A DNA stretch of 64,000 nt, from NCBI RefSeq assembly GCF_042850945.1, contig NZ_AP031496.1:5084001-5148000 (forward strand), in the 5' to 3' direction. Of the stretch, positions 1-8,655 are shown one piece after another. The stretch's first letter is position 1. Every line of letters starts with the position of its first letter. The position numbers were made by a program, and so were the translations under genes. The DNA is from Halioxenophilus aromaticivorans. GTDB lineage: Bacteria > Pseudomonadota > Gammaproteobacteria > Pseudomonadales > Cellvibrionaceae. Under the pieces are notes generated by a model. The model was not told where the DNA came from, ran no database searches, and worked only from the letters and a program-made list of their open reading frames with translations.

Positions 1-869
1 TGCGCAAAATTGACAGCCCCAACATCAACGCTGCGTTGGATAACGGCGCCATGGTGCTGGTATCCCATATTGGCTTTTCCACCACCGGCGAGCTGTTTAA
101 TGTGTCTTCACTGGCGGTGGCCATGCGCACCACCCTAGCCCTGCAGGCAGATAAGCTGATTACCTTTGTTGAGCCCGATGGCCTAATGCAAGATAACGGC
201 GAGCTATTGCGCCAGGTCAGCGTATCGCAATGCCAGGCGTTTTTAGAATCCTCTACCATTCCCCAGGCCGATGCCGCAGCGGCACTGCGCGCTTGTTACC
301 AAGTGTGCCGCCAAGGAATATCACGGGCGCAAATCATCAGTTATTGCGAAAACGGTGCCCTACTCGAAGAGCTGTTCACCCACGATGGCAGCGGCACCCT
401 GGTGCACAGCGACAGCTACGAAGTACTGCGCAAGGCCACCATCGCCGATGTTGGCGGCATTTTGGCGCTGATTGCTCCGCTGGAAGAACAGGGCATTTTG
501 GTGCGCCGCTCCCGCGAGCTGTTAGAAGCGGAAATCAGCCAATTTAGCGTGCTGGAGATCGACGGTATGATCATTGGCTGCGCCGGCCTGTACACCTACA
601 ACGACCAATCCATGGCGGAACTGGCCGCGGTGGCCACCCACCCCGGCTACCAGGGCAAAGGCTTGGGGGCACGGCTACTGGCCAAGGTAGAGCAGGATGC
701 CATTAGCCAGGGCTATCAATCCCTATTTGTGCTCACCACCCAAACTGCCCACTGGTTTATCGAGCAGGGCTTTAAAGCCGCTGAGCTAGGCCAACTGCCC
801 CAGCAAAAACAGCAGCTGTATAACTTGCAACGGCGCTCTAAGGTGTTTATTAAGCCGCTTGCCAAATAA
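1..869 (+). CDS. argA: N-acetylglutamate synthase, C-terminal part (5' end outside window)
   Basis: Catalyses acetyl-CoA plus glutamate to N-acetylglutamate, the first step of arginine synthesis, in the cytoplasm. The frame (codons from base 3) is open to the left edge, so the gene starts outside the window; the TTG at 36 is internal. About 289 residues remain of a usual 430-450. What is present is the end of the amino-acid-kinase fold (VLVSHIGFSTTGELFN, an ArgA hallmark segment) followed by a GNAT acetyltransferase domain with the acetyl-CoA loop HPGYQGKGLGARLL. It ends in TAA at 867-869. Identity is firm from the two-domain order; the N-terminal regulatory half cannot be judged. Confidence 0.93.
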   Translation, partial: RKIDSPNINAALDNGAMVLVSHIGFSTTGELFNVSSLAVAMRTTLALQADKLITFVEPDGLMQDNGELLRQVSVSQCQAFLESSTIPQADAAAALRACYQVCRQGISRAQIISYCENGALLEELFTHDGSGTLVHSDSYEVLRKATIADVGGILALIAPLEEQGILVRRSRELLEAEISQFSVLEIDGMIIGCAGLYTYNDQSMAELAAVATHPGYQGKGLGARLLAKVEQDAISQGYQSLFVLTTQTAHWFIEQGFKAAELGQLPQQKQQLYNLQRRSKVFIKPLAK

Positions 870-978
870 ATTTATGCGTTGAAAAAGTTTGCAATGAGAA
901 TATCTGACGCTAAGTAGGCGGGTTGAAATGCTCTCTCAACCTTTGCTATTGGCGTACAAAAGGCATACTTTTTGACCA

Positions 979-1242
979 ATGAGCGGTTTTGAATATGACT
1001 CAGCCAAAAGCACATTCAATCGCGATAAACATGGAATTGATTTCGATGATGCGCAACAGCCTTGGCAGGATGAGGATCTGGTAGAGGTCTTCGCCAAAAT
1101 AACTGATGAACCCCTTTCCCCTATCATTGGCAAAATTAGTGGTAAACACTGGTCTGCTGTAATCACGCAAAGAGAAACAGACTTCCGGATAATATCAGTG
1201 ACTCGTTCAGGAAAAGCGGAGGTAGCCCTGTATGAAAGCTAA
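979..1242 (+). CDS. brnT: BrnT-family toxin (type II toxin-antitoxin)
   Basis: An 87-residue protein with the BrnT pattern: an opening FEYDSAKSTFNRDKHGIDF, a central acidic stretch, and a C-terminal RIISVTRSGKAEVALYE. BrnT proteins are RelE-like ribonucleases that block translation under stress and are held by the BrnA antitoxin. ATG at 979 is the only reasonable start; the Shine-Dalgarno site is weak. The 3' end overlaps the brnA start by 11 bases, the usual translational coupling. The toxin reading frame looks intact although the partner antitoxin frame carries a stop codon. Family call is confident; activity is not tested by sequence. Confidence 0.88.
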   Translation: MSGFEYDSAKSTFNRDKHGIDFDDAQQPWQDEDLVEVFAKITDEPLSPIIGKISGKHWSAVITQRETDFRIISVTRSGKAEVALYES

Positions 1243-1471
1243 AGATTTTGATCAAAAGTTCGATGCTAGTGATGAAGATATTCTAAATGAGCTTGATTTT
1301 TCCAGTGCTAAACGAGTTAACCAACAACAAAAACGAATTAAGATTGATTTCCCGGTATAGTTGATCGAATCACTAAAGAAAGAAGCCGCCAGGCTTGGTG
1401 TGACACGCCAATCCATCATCAAAGTTTGGCTGGCCGAACGGCTGGAGCGCCAGCGGGCCAAACGCACTTAA
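1232..1471 (+). pseudogene. brnA: BrnA-family antitoxin interrupted by an in-frame amber codon
   Basis: Starts with ATG at 1232 inside brnT. The first 42 codons are acidic (ending FSSAKRVNQQQKRIKIDFPV), then TAG at 1358-1360 stops the frame. The same frame then continues with LIESLKKEAARLGVTRQSII and ends in TAA at 1469-1471, total 79 codons plus stops. The part after the stop is the ribbon-helix-helix DNA-binding module of BrnA/CopG-type antitoxins, where a tryptophan or similar aromatic (TGG to TAG) is commonly found at this point. The truncated product would lack the DNA-binding and dimerisation part. Alternatives are a sequencing error or suppression of the amber. Confidence 0.8.
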
Positions 1472-1604
1472 TCACCAAGCAACCAGGGTTAGTGCCCCAA
1501 GCCCCATTCTGCTATCCTTAGCGCCCATTTTTGGGTGCCTGGGCCTTCTGCGCGCCAAGCCCCACCCTGATATGTGATTGCACTGATACAGCCCCGGAGC
1601 CGAT

Positions 1605-3440
1605 ATGCCTGCTTACCGTTCTAAGACTTCCACCGCTGGCCGTAACATGGCCGGTGCCCGCGCCCTGTGGCGTGCCACGGGTATGAAAGACGATGATTTT
1701 CAAAAGCCGATCATCGCGGTAGCCAACTCATTCACCCAGTTTGTGCCCGGCCACGTGCACCTAAAAGACATGGGCCAACTGGTGGCGCGCGAGATCGAAA
1801 AAGCTGGTGGGGTAGCCAAAGAATTTAACACCATTGCCGTGGACGACGGTATCGCCATGGGACACGACGGTATGCTCTACAGCCTGCCCAGTCGCGACAT
1901 CATCGCCGACTCGGTAGAGTATATGGTCAACGCCCACTGCGCCGATGCCCTAGTGTGCATTTCCAATTGCGACAAAATCACCCCCGGAATGCTGATGGCC
2001 GCCATGCGCCTGAACATCCCCGTAGTGTTTGTTTCCGGTGGCCCCATGGAAGCGGGTAAAACCAAACTGGCCGATCGCAAACTGGATTTGATCGACGCCA
2101 TGATTGTGGCCGCCGACCCAAATGCGCCGGACGAGAAAGTCGAAGAATACGAGCGCAGCGCTTGCCCCACCTGTGGCTCTTGCTCCGGAATGTTTACCGC
2201 CAACTCCATGAACTGCTTAACCGAGGCTCTGGGCCTAAGCCTGCCCGGCAACGGCACCACACTGGCTACCCACGCCGACCGTGAGCAACTGTTTTTGGAA
2301 GCCGGCCGTTTAATCGTGGACTTGGCCAAACGCTACTACGAGCAAAACGACCAGCGCGTGTTACCGCGCGATATCTGCACCAAAACCGCCTTTAACAATG
2401 CCATGGCTTTGGACATTGCCATGGGCGGCTCCACCAATACTATTTTGCATTTGTTAGCCGCGGCACAAGAGGCCGAGGTGGACTTCACCATGGCCGATAT
2501 TGACGATTTATCGCGCCGAGTGCCTCAGCTGTGTAAGGTTGCCCCCAACAGCCCAAAATACCACATTGAAGACGTGCACCGCGCCGGTGGCATCTTTGCC
2601 ATTTTGGGCGAAATGGCTCGCGGTAATATCATCGACGCTAGTGTGCCAACCGTACACAGTAATACTATGGCTGATGGCATCGCCCAATGGGATATTACCC
2701 AAACCAGCGATGACAAAGTCTTTGAATTCTACAAGGCAGGCCCTGCCGGTATCCCCACCCAAACCGCGTTTAGCCAAGCCACTCGCTGGCCATCCCTAGA
2801 CAGCGACCGCGCCGAAGGGTGTATTCGCAGTGTGGAGCATGCGTTCTCACAGGAAGGCGGCCTAGCAGTTCTGTTCGGCAATATTGCCCAAGACGGCTGC
2901 GTGGTAAAAACCGCCGGTGTGGACGAATCCATTTTGGTCTTTAACGGCACCGCCCACGTCACCGAATCCCAAGAAGAAGCGGTAGAAAATATTTTAGGCG
3001 GCAAGGTAAAAGAAGGCGACGTGGTTATCGTACGCTACGAAGGCCCCCAAGGCGGCCCCGGCATGCAAGAGATGCTGTACCCAACCAGTTATTTAAAATC
3101 CATGGGCTTGGGTAAAGCCTGTGCCTTAATTACCGATGGCCGTTTCTCTGGTGGTTCTTCCGGTTTATGCATCGGTCACGTTTCACCTGAAGCCGCCGCC
3201 GGTGGTGCCTTTGGCCTGGTGAAAAACGGCGATAAAATCGAAATTAATATCCCAGAGCGATCCATAAATTTAGTGGTAAGTGACGAAGAAATGGCCAAGC
3301 GCCGCGCCGAGCAAGACGCCAGCGGCTGGAAGCCGGTTGAACCACGTCCGCGCAAAGTGAGTGCTGCGCTAAAAGCCTACGCTTATTTTGCCACCAGTGC
3401 TGATAAGGGTGCGGTGCGGGATTTGTCTAAATTGGATTAA
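1605..3440 (+). CDS. ilvD: Dihydroxy-acid dehydratase
   Basis: Full-length 611-residue IlvD, an Fe-S dehydratase that converts 2,3-dihydroxy-isovalerate or -methylvalerate to the 2-keto acid in valine and isoleucine synthesis. Visible signatures are the cysteine-bearing CISNCDKITPGM near residue 122, CPTCGSCSGMFTANSM near 195-210 and, towards the C-terminus, DGRFSGGSSGLCIGHVSPEA. Length and start (MPAYRSKTSTAGRNMAGA) match the E. coli-type enzyme. It is monocistronic here: an antitoxin remnant lies upstream and a strong hairpin follows within 60 bases. Confidence 0.97.
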   Translation: MPAYRSKTSTAGRNMAGARALWRATGMKDDDFQKPIIAVANSFTQFVPGHVHLKDMGQLVAREIEKAGGVAKEFNTIAVDDGIAMGHDGMLYSLPSRDIIADSVEYMVNAHCADALVCISNCDKITPGMLMAAMRLNIPVVFVSGGPMEAGKTKLADRKLDLIDAMIVAADPNAPDEKVEEYERSACPTCGSCSGMFTANSMNCLTEALGLSLPGNGTTLATHADREQLFLEAGRLIVDLAKRYYEQNDQRVLPRDICTKTAFNNAMALDIAMGGSTNTILHLLAAAQEAEVDFTMADIDDLSRRVPQLCKVAPNSPKYHIEDVHRAGGIFAILGEMARGNIIDASVPTVHSNTMADGIAQWDITQTSDDKVFEFYKAGPAGIPTQTAFSQATRWPSLDSDRAEGCIRSVEHAFSQEGGLAVLFGNIAQDGCVVKTAGVDESILVFNGTAHVTESQEEAVENILGGKVKEGDVVIVRYEGPQGGPGMQEMLYPTSYLKSMGLGKACALITDGRFSGGSSGLCIGHVSPEAAAGGAFGLVKNGDKIEINIPERSINLVVSDEEMAKRRAEQDASGWKPVEPRPRKVSAALKAYAYFATSADKGAVRDLSKLD

Positions 3441-3491
3441 TAAGCTGGATAAATTAGTTCGCCAGTGAAACTAACCGTAACACAATCGCAA

Positions 3492-3516
3492 CAAAGCCGG
3501 GGCTAACCCGGCTTTG
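3492..3516 (+). terminator. Rho-independent-like terminator after ilvD
   Basis: A perfect 10-bp stem (CAAAGCCGGG / CCCGGCTTTG) around a 5-base loop, followed by a short T-rich run. It sits about 50 bases after the ilvD stop codon and before the convergent gene at 3548-4198. Confidence 0.7.
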
Positions 3517-3547
3517 TTTCAACATTTAAAACTTATAGCTTTAGGAA

Positions 3548-4198
3548 TTATTTTTCCAAATAAGCCACGGTTTCCAAACCTTCGTTTCGCCAATAAATCG
3601 TCGAAGAATACTCCGCCACCGCACTGCCGATGTTGTCACGAAATAGATCGGCTTCTTGCTCACTGGAGTGTTTCGCCCGCATTTCGCACAATGACTGTCG
3701 ACAGTCGAGCTGGGTAATAGTCGTTTGCATCAGCTCCTCTTTCTGAGTGATTAAATCCTGGGCGCTGGTTTCTACGGCGTCGGCCCATTTGTCATCTCGA
3801 TCCTGGGCTTCGTAATTCATACGCATTTCTTCATGCAAAGCGGCTATTACAGCATTATCGTCTGCTTCCATTTCTTCGAGGGTTAACGCCGGTGATGACT
3901 CATGGTTAGGCTCTTCCACATCAGTTTGCGCTTTGTCTTGTCTAGCTGTAGATAGCTGCGCAAACTCTAAAACCTCCACTCGATATTGCATTTGCTGTAG
4001 CTCCAATAAGACATCATCTAATTTACTGTACAATGCCGTTAACTCTCTGGTGCTGCTGGCCTCGCTGGCTAGGCCCAAGGCCTGCTCTGGCCCCCTATCC
4101 TGTAGTGCGCTCAATTGACTTACGCGAGCACCAGCCCAAAAGGCCAGCACCACACCACAAACAACGATCGATGACATCGCCATTTTATCTTTCATCAT
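3548..4198 (-). CDS. Membrane-anchored coiled-coil protein of unknown function
   Basis: A 216-residue protein I do not recognise. Residues about 8-25 (MSSIVVCGVVLAFWAGA) form a single N-terminal membrane segment, so the rest probably lies in the periplasm. Residues 50-80 (LYSKLDDVLLELQQMQYRVEVLE) have heptad spacing for a short coiled coil, followed by a strongly acidic linker. The C-terminal 60 residues contain two cysteines (DCRQSLCEMRAK) that could form a disulfide and a compact alpha/beta segment ending VAYLEK. It follows the secreted-protein gene 4212-4727 by 13 bases on the same strand, so the two are probably one transcript. Confidence 0.7.
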   Translation of the reverse strand: MMKDKMAMSSIVVCGVVLAFWAGARVSQLSALQDRGPEQALGLASEASSTRELTALYSKLDDVLLELQQMQYRVEVLEFAQLSTARQDKAQTDVEEPNHESSPALTLEEMEADDNAVIAALHEEMRMNYEAQDRDDKWADAVETSAQDLITQKEELMQTTITQLDCRQSLCEMRAKHSSEQEADLFRDNIGSAVAEYSSTIYWRNEGLETVAYLEK

Positions 4199-4211
4199 TG
4201 TTAATACCGCT

Positions 4212-4727
4212 CTAGGAATCTTCTTCGGTCACTAAAATACTGCCGATAAAATCCCCATAACGAGAGTTACCGCCAAGAGAACAGTCCACCACAATTTTGC
4301 CTTTACTGGCTGCGGCAGGCAATTTACCCAATGAAATAACGCGCCGCCCCAAACCCGGCACATTTTTGGTTTTCCGCATTATTTCGACATCACCATAACG
4401 GTTATAAGCAATTACTCGGCAATTGGGCGTAATTCCAAAATCACCATAATAATCGGCAAAATAAGACACTTCTATTTTTAGCGGCCCCTTGTTGGTTAGT
4501 GCATTGTGACGAGGAATAGGACATGTCACATTAGTAATAATTGTCGTGTTCGTGCCAGTGTATCTCATCTCAGCACTGCCATTAATACGCCCCACTTCCC
4601 AATTAGAATCTATCAATCTTTGATGACAAATAGAACCAGGATATACGGTGGTTCCTGCCTTTGACTGGACAGACGATAGCGTGCAGAACACCAAAAGAAA
4701 AAATGTAGATAAAGATGACTTACCCAT
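4212..4727 (-). CDS. Secreted or periplasmic protein of unknown function
   Basis: A 171-residue protein with a clear Sec signal peptide (KSSLSTFFLLVFCTLSSVQSKA, cleavage around residue 24). The mature part is about 145 residues, beta-rich, with four cysteines (SICHQ, NVTCPIP, PNCRV, VVDCSLGG) suited to two disulfides in the periplasm or outside the cell. No family recognised. It is the first gene of a likely two-gene unit with the membrane-anchored protein 13 bases downstream. Function is unknown; the pairing suggests an envelope role. Confidence 0.65.
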   Translation of the reverse strand: MGKSSLSTFFLLVFCTLSSVQSKAGTTVYPGSICHQRLIDSNWEVGRINGSAEMRYTGTNTTIITNVTCPIPRHNALTNKGPLKIEVSYFADYYGDFGITPNCRVIAYNRYGDVEIMRKTKNVPGLGRRVISLGKLPAAASKGKIVVDCSLGGNSRYGDFIGSILVTEEDS

Positions 4728-5528
4728 AGAACACCTCTAGGCAATTAATTTAGCAAGCGCGTTTAACGCACTTACTGTGGAAAAGAATAATTACTGTTTA
4801 TTTACCACCGCAACCGATACGAGCAGCGAGTATATGAATACGTTTGGCGCCGACTCCTTTCAGGCGCACTCCCAGTATGTGCATAGATGCCAGAATTTAT
4901 CTCATAGGATGCAGAAAAATTTTTTTAGACAGGACTGTTATTTAGCTTTCAACCAGAATCGGCAACAGCGCCGCTTTGCACGATCAAAATTTATAGTAGA
5001 GCGAATAGTAGCGCTAATATTTATTCCAGCGACCCTAATCGCGTTGTTTTATGTAGAGCCCATACACACCAAAAGCAAATCATACGGTGGCGCCTGCCAC
5101 TGCTAGAGACACCAATAAAAAAGGGCAGAGAAAGCCACGAGGAAATAAGCCGATTACGTTCATTTTTTCACAACATACTCCTGGTTAATTATTCTGAAAT
5201 TTAGCGAATTTGACTAATAACCCCTGCAATCTATTCCAATGGCTATCGCAACATTCGGGTATTCACAGCGAAAAACCATCCACCCCCTGGGTGTAGATTT
5301 CCATTGCACTCTTTTATGTTGCGGCTAAACGGCATGCTTTCCCATGCAAAGGGCAAAAACACAAATAAAATAAACTCAAACAGCCGCCAAGCAAGGCTGA
5401 ATTACAACAACTTCCTGCAGACTATTATCGATTTGCTAGCCCGCACAGCGATGATGATCCAACGTACCCCACCTTAGCTCTGGAATACACCAACACCATT
5501 GTTATCCGACTTCCATTTTCAAAAAAAT
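4728..5528. other. Intergenic stretch, about 800 bases, no convincing gene
   Basis: Separates the minus-strand envelope gene from the plus-strand siderophore receptor. The only frame of any length (4777-5106, GTG start) has no signal, no family resemblance and no ribosome site, and I do not call it. The region probably holds divergent promoters; the one recognisable site is the Fur box at its right end. Confidence 0.5.
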
Positions 5529-5547
5529 AATGATTATCATTATCATT
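5529..5547. promoter_or_regulatory. Fur box
   Basis: AATGATTATCATTATCATT lies 27 bases before the start of the receptor gene and closely follows the GATAATGATAATCATTATC consensus for the ferric uptake regulator. It predicts repression of the downstream receptor when iron is plentiful. Confidence 0.85.
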
Positions 5548-5573
5548 AACCCTTAAATCAAGGAATCTTCACC

Positions 5574-7703
5574 GTGGTAACAGCAGTCCCCCACAGGCAC
5601 ATCACCCGTTTTATGTTGATCCGTTTCTTTTTGCTCTACCCTTGGGCTGCCACGGGTTTAGCCGACGCTATGGAAGAAGTTTTGGTGATTGGCGAACAAG
5701 ACTCGTATTTTGAGAAATCACGCGCAACTGCGTTAAAGATGAATTCTGAGGATTTGGAAACGCCGTTCTCCACCAGCGTAATCAACAGCGCCGTACTTGA
5801 GGATCTAAAAGCCAGCACATTGGAAACAGCGTACGGCTACCTTACCGGCTTCGCCCGCAGCGGCACCAACGCCAACGCCTTTACCATTCGTGGCCAAGCC
5901 GCCGACCTACAGAATATTCAAGTGGATGGCCTACCCGGTCTAGCTTCCCGTTTTGGCTCGCCAGTAACGGCAAACGTAGAGCGCATGGAAGTTCTGAAAG
6001 GCCCAGCCTCCGTGCTTTATGGCTGGATGGATCCCGGAGGGATGGTAAATATTGTGACTAAAAAGCCCCAAGCACAGTCCAGCACCAGCATTGACATCAC
6101 TGGCCAGTATTTTACCGGCTACAACAAGAATGGCTTAGAGGGCTCCCTCGATTCAACAGGGTCTCTCAATGAAGGTAGGTCGCTTCTGTACCGCGTGGTA
6201 TCCGGATTGGAAACCCTGAATTCCTTTCGCGATTACGTTGAGTCAGAGTCTACGTACCTATTCCCGAGCCTCGCTTGGCTACCAGACGACCAATCCCGCC
6301 TGGACGTACAATTCGAGTATCTCAAACAAGACCGTAACGCCGACAACGGCCTTTGGGTAATCAATCAAGACATAAATACCCTGGCCGAGATTGAAACCTA
6401 TTACCAAGAACCCGGCGACACCGACAACGACGAAGGCTACGGCGTTTCTGTGGCTTACCAACGCACTATCAGTGATCAGCTCTCAGCTCATGTTAAATGG
6501 CGCAGTATTTGGCATGAGGATGAGCGAGACCTTTACGAAAGCAACAGCCTGCAAACTGAGGCCGGTGAGACCACTCTACGGCGGCGAAATAGGCATCAAT
6601 TAAATAAACGTGAATATCACTTTGCCGATGCCAACCTCATTGCAAGCACCCACTTTGGCTTGCCTCAAACGTTTATCCTTGGCTTTAACGGCGGCTACGA
6701 ATATCGACAGTATGACCGCATTGCATTTGACACTCGTGGCGCCAACCTAAGCCTGGTAGCGCCACAATACACCGGCCGAATTTTATCGGATGACCCAGGC
6801 ACTTTCCGCCAGTGGAATTTGTACAGCACTGGTTTCTACGCCATGGACCGGATAACCTTAAGTCAACATTGGACGCTTTTGGTTGGTGCTCGCTGGGATA
6901 AACAGAGCGGCGATTATCAATTACGATATATCGATGTAGATGACTCCGGTATCGAAGAAGACGAATCCGCACAAAATGTTAGTGTTAATGGGGGTGTCGT
7001 CTACCGCGTTAATGATCAGCTGTCTTTTTACGCAAGTTTCGCCGAATCGTTCAACCCGCAAGCCATTCCTTCGTTCGACGTCAATGGCGACCAACTGGAC
7101 CCAGAACAGGGTGAGCAATGGGAAGCGGGCTTTAAATTTGAATCCGTTGGCGGCCGTTTAAACTTGAATATGGCCTATTTCGATGTGCTTAAAAAGAATA
7201 TCGTTGAAGAAGGCGAATCTGGCGCAAATGAATTAATCGGTGAGGTCAGTAGCCAAGGATTGGAAGTGACCTTGCAAGCACAACCCAGCGTTAACTTTCA
7301 GTTTATGCTGGGTTATACCTACACCGATGCTGAGATCAGCCAGGCCTACGCCGATGCCGCCGACACCCTGGGCAACCCACCGGGCTTTGTCCCCAAAAAC
7401 ACTGCGTTTGCCATGACTCGCTACAATTATCCAGAACCGGTGTGGGGAGGCTTTGTGGGGGCGAGCTTTGGCTGGAAGTACCAAGACGAGCGCTATACCG
7501 ACGAGGAAACCAGCCGACGTGTTTTACTGCCTAGCCATCGATTGATGGATATCGGGTTTTATTACGAAGTTAACAATGCAAAATACGCTCTCAATATCGC
7601 AAATCTTAGCGACGAAACCTACTACGTGGGTGGCACTAACGATACTCGAATATATCCTGGTGACCCGCGCAAGGTTTCGCTTTCAGCAAGGTTTGACTTT
7701 TAA
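5574..7703 (+). CDS. TonB-dependent siderophore receptor
   Basis: A 709-residue outer-membrane receptor of the FhuA/FhuE/FpvA type. GTG at 5574 is preceded by AAGGA nine bases upstream. A signal peptide (LIRFFLLYPWAATGLADA) precedes a TonB-box-like segment (EEVLVIGE), the plug domain (ending VLKGPASVLYGWMDPGGMVNIVTKKP) and a long beta-barrel closing with the terminal motif SLSARFDF. The plug 'ASVLYG...PGGMVNIVTK' is the siderophore-receptor signature. A Fur box sits in the promoter, so ferric-siderophore import is likely; the ligand cannot be named. It depends on a TonB/ExbBD complex, possibly the one encoded at 8.7-13.8 kb. Confidence 0.93.
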   Translation: MVTAVPHRHITRFMLIRFFLLYPWAATGLADAMEEVLVIGEQDSYFEKSRATALKMNSEDLETPFSTSVINSAVLEDLKASTLETAYGYLTGFARSGTNANAFTIRGQAADLQNIQVDGLPGLASRFGSPVTANVERMEVLKGPASVLYGWMDPGGMVNIVTKKPQAQSSTSIDITGQYFTGYNKNGLEGSLDSTGSLNEGRSLLYRVVSGLETLNSFRDYVESESTYLFPSLAWLPDDQSRLDVQFEYLKQDRNADNGLWVINQDINTLAEIETYYQEPGDTDNDEGYGVSVAYQRTISDQLSAHVKWRSIWHEDERDLYESNSLQTEAGETTLRRRNRHQLNKREYHFADANLIASTHFGLPQTFILGFNGGYEYRQYDRIAFDTRGANLSLVAPQYTGRILSDDPGTFRQWNLYSTGFYAMDRITLSQHWTLLVGARWDKQSGDYQLRYIDVDDSGIEEDESAQNVSVNGGVVYRVNDQLSFYASFAESFNPQAIPSFDVNGDQLDPEQGEQWEAGFKFESVGGRLNLNMAYFDVLKKNIVEEGESGANELIGEVSSQGLEVTLQAQPSVNFQFMLGYTYTDAEISQAYADAADTLGNPPGFVPKNTAFAMTRYNYPEPVWGGFVGASFGWKYQDERYTDEETSRRVLLPSHRLMDIGFYYEVNNAKYALNIANLSDETYYVGGTNDTRIYPGDPRKVSLSARFDF

Positions 7704-7785
7704 AAGGCCCTGCCCGTCACAACACAACCTGCGCTCTGTCATCAGAGCGTAGCACCAAATTATTCAACCGCAGGCACGGACTGGG

Positions 7786-8439
7786 CTAGTCCCGCTGCTC
7801 CGCACTTATCCAACGAGCCATTTCTTGGTGGCGCTCACAGCCTGTTTCGTTAAGGCCTTCAATCACCCCGGCGATGTTCTCCTTTGGTTGGTTTTGGCTT
7901 AGTTTCCACTGGCCGGTGATGGATTCCACTTCAACTTCAATACCGATCACTGCCGCTAAAAGACGCTCGATATATTCCGGCGGCGCATCGTCCATGCTCC
8001 ACGGCGTTTTCTCGTTTTGCTCTTGTTGTTGCGTCAATTTAGCAATTACCTGACTCAGCCACGCCTTGTCTTCCACAAATCGAATCTTTCCGCGAACATG
8101 AACCACAGCGTAATTCCAGGTCGGCACGGCACGGCCGTGTTTTTGTTTGGTAGGATAAAAATTGGGGGTGATGTAGGCATTGGGGCCATTAAAGACCGCC
8201 AATACCCTGCTGCTTGGCTCGACACTGCGCCACCACCCGTTGGCCTGGGCAATATGCGCTTGCAGTAACAGCTGTGAACCACAATCGCCAACCACAAACG
8301 GCACATGAACTGCCTGGATTCTGTCCGCGTCTATCTCCCCTGACGCGGAACTTGCCACTAAGGTCGCTAACGGGAACTCTTTAATTAACCCGGTTAAGGC
8401 ATCCACGTCTTGTTGATTAAAAGGGTTAGCCGAATGCAT
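7786..8439 (-). CDS. PaiB-like FMN-binding protein
   Basis: A 217-residue member of the PaiB/FMN-binding negative transcriptional regulator family (pyridoxamine-phosphate-oxidase-like split barrel). Family segments seen are FPLATLVASS near the start, HVPFVV, LQAHIAQANGWWRS and FYPTKQKHGRAVPTWNYAVVHVRG in the middle. I place the start at ATG 8439 because GGGAG lies five bases upstream; an upstream GTG at 8451 would overlap that site. In Bacillus PaiB acts with PaiA on sporulation and degradative-enzyme genes; in Gram-negatives the role is unclear. It ends in TAG, showing amber is an ordinary stop in this genome. Confidence 0.88.
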   Translation of the reverse strand: MHSANPFNQQDVDALTGLIKEFPLATLVASSASGEIDADRIQAVHVPFVVGDCGSQLLLQAHIAQANGWWRSVEPSSRVLAVFNGPNAYITPNFYPTKQKHGRAVPTWNYAVVHVRGKIRFVEDKAWLSQVIAKLTQQQEQNEKTPWSMDDAPPEYIERLLAAVIGIEVEVESITGQWKLSQNQPKENIAGVIEGLNETGCERHQEMARWISAEQRD

Positions 8440-8492
8440 TAATACTCCCACCAGTTAAACATATCCTAACGCCACGGTATGCGCTGCTTGCT

Positions 8493-8527
8493 GCTTGGCG
8501 CTTGGCGCTTGGCGCTTGGCGCTTGGC
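8493..8527. repeat. Heptanucleotide tandem repeat (GCTTGGC)5
   Basis: Five exact head-to-tail copies of GCTTGGC, with degenerate related units just upstream (GCTGCTTGCT). It lies in the short gap between the PaiB-like gene and the terminator of the TonB operon. It is outside any gene and is a likely replication-slippage site. Confidence 0.9.
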
Positions 8528-8600
8528 AAAGAAGATACCAAAGGCTTCTGTGATTTGCTTTATTTATATACCCCTTCAAAAATATGTTTAAGAGGCCATA

Positions 8601-8631
8601 AAAAAACCGAGCCATTTGGCTCGGTTTTTTT
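8601..8631 (-). terminator. Terminator of the TonB operon
   Basis: Stem AAAAAACCGAGCC with loop ATTT and GGCTCGGTTTTTTT: a GC-rich core flanked by A and T runs on both sides, so it can act in both directions. It lies 25 bases past the stop of the last gene of the minus-strand TonB operon. Confidence 0.9.
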
Positions 8632-8655
8632 AAGCTGCAAAGATTTGAGGCCGGC

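Noticed and set aside
4777..5106. Open frame of 109 codons upstream of the siderophore receptor
   Set aside because: GTG start without a ribosome site, unusual composition and no family resemblance; the region is more simply intergenic.
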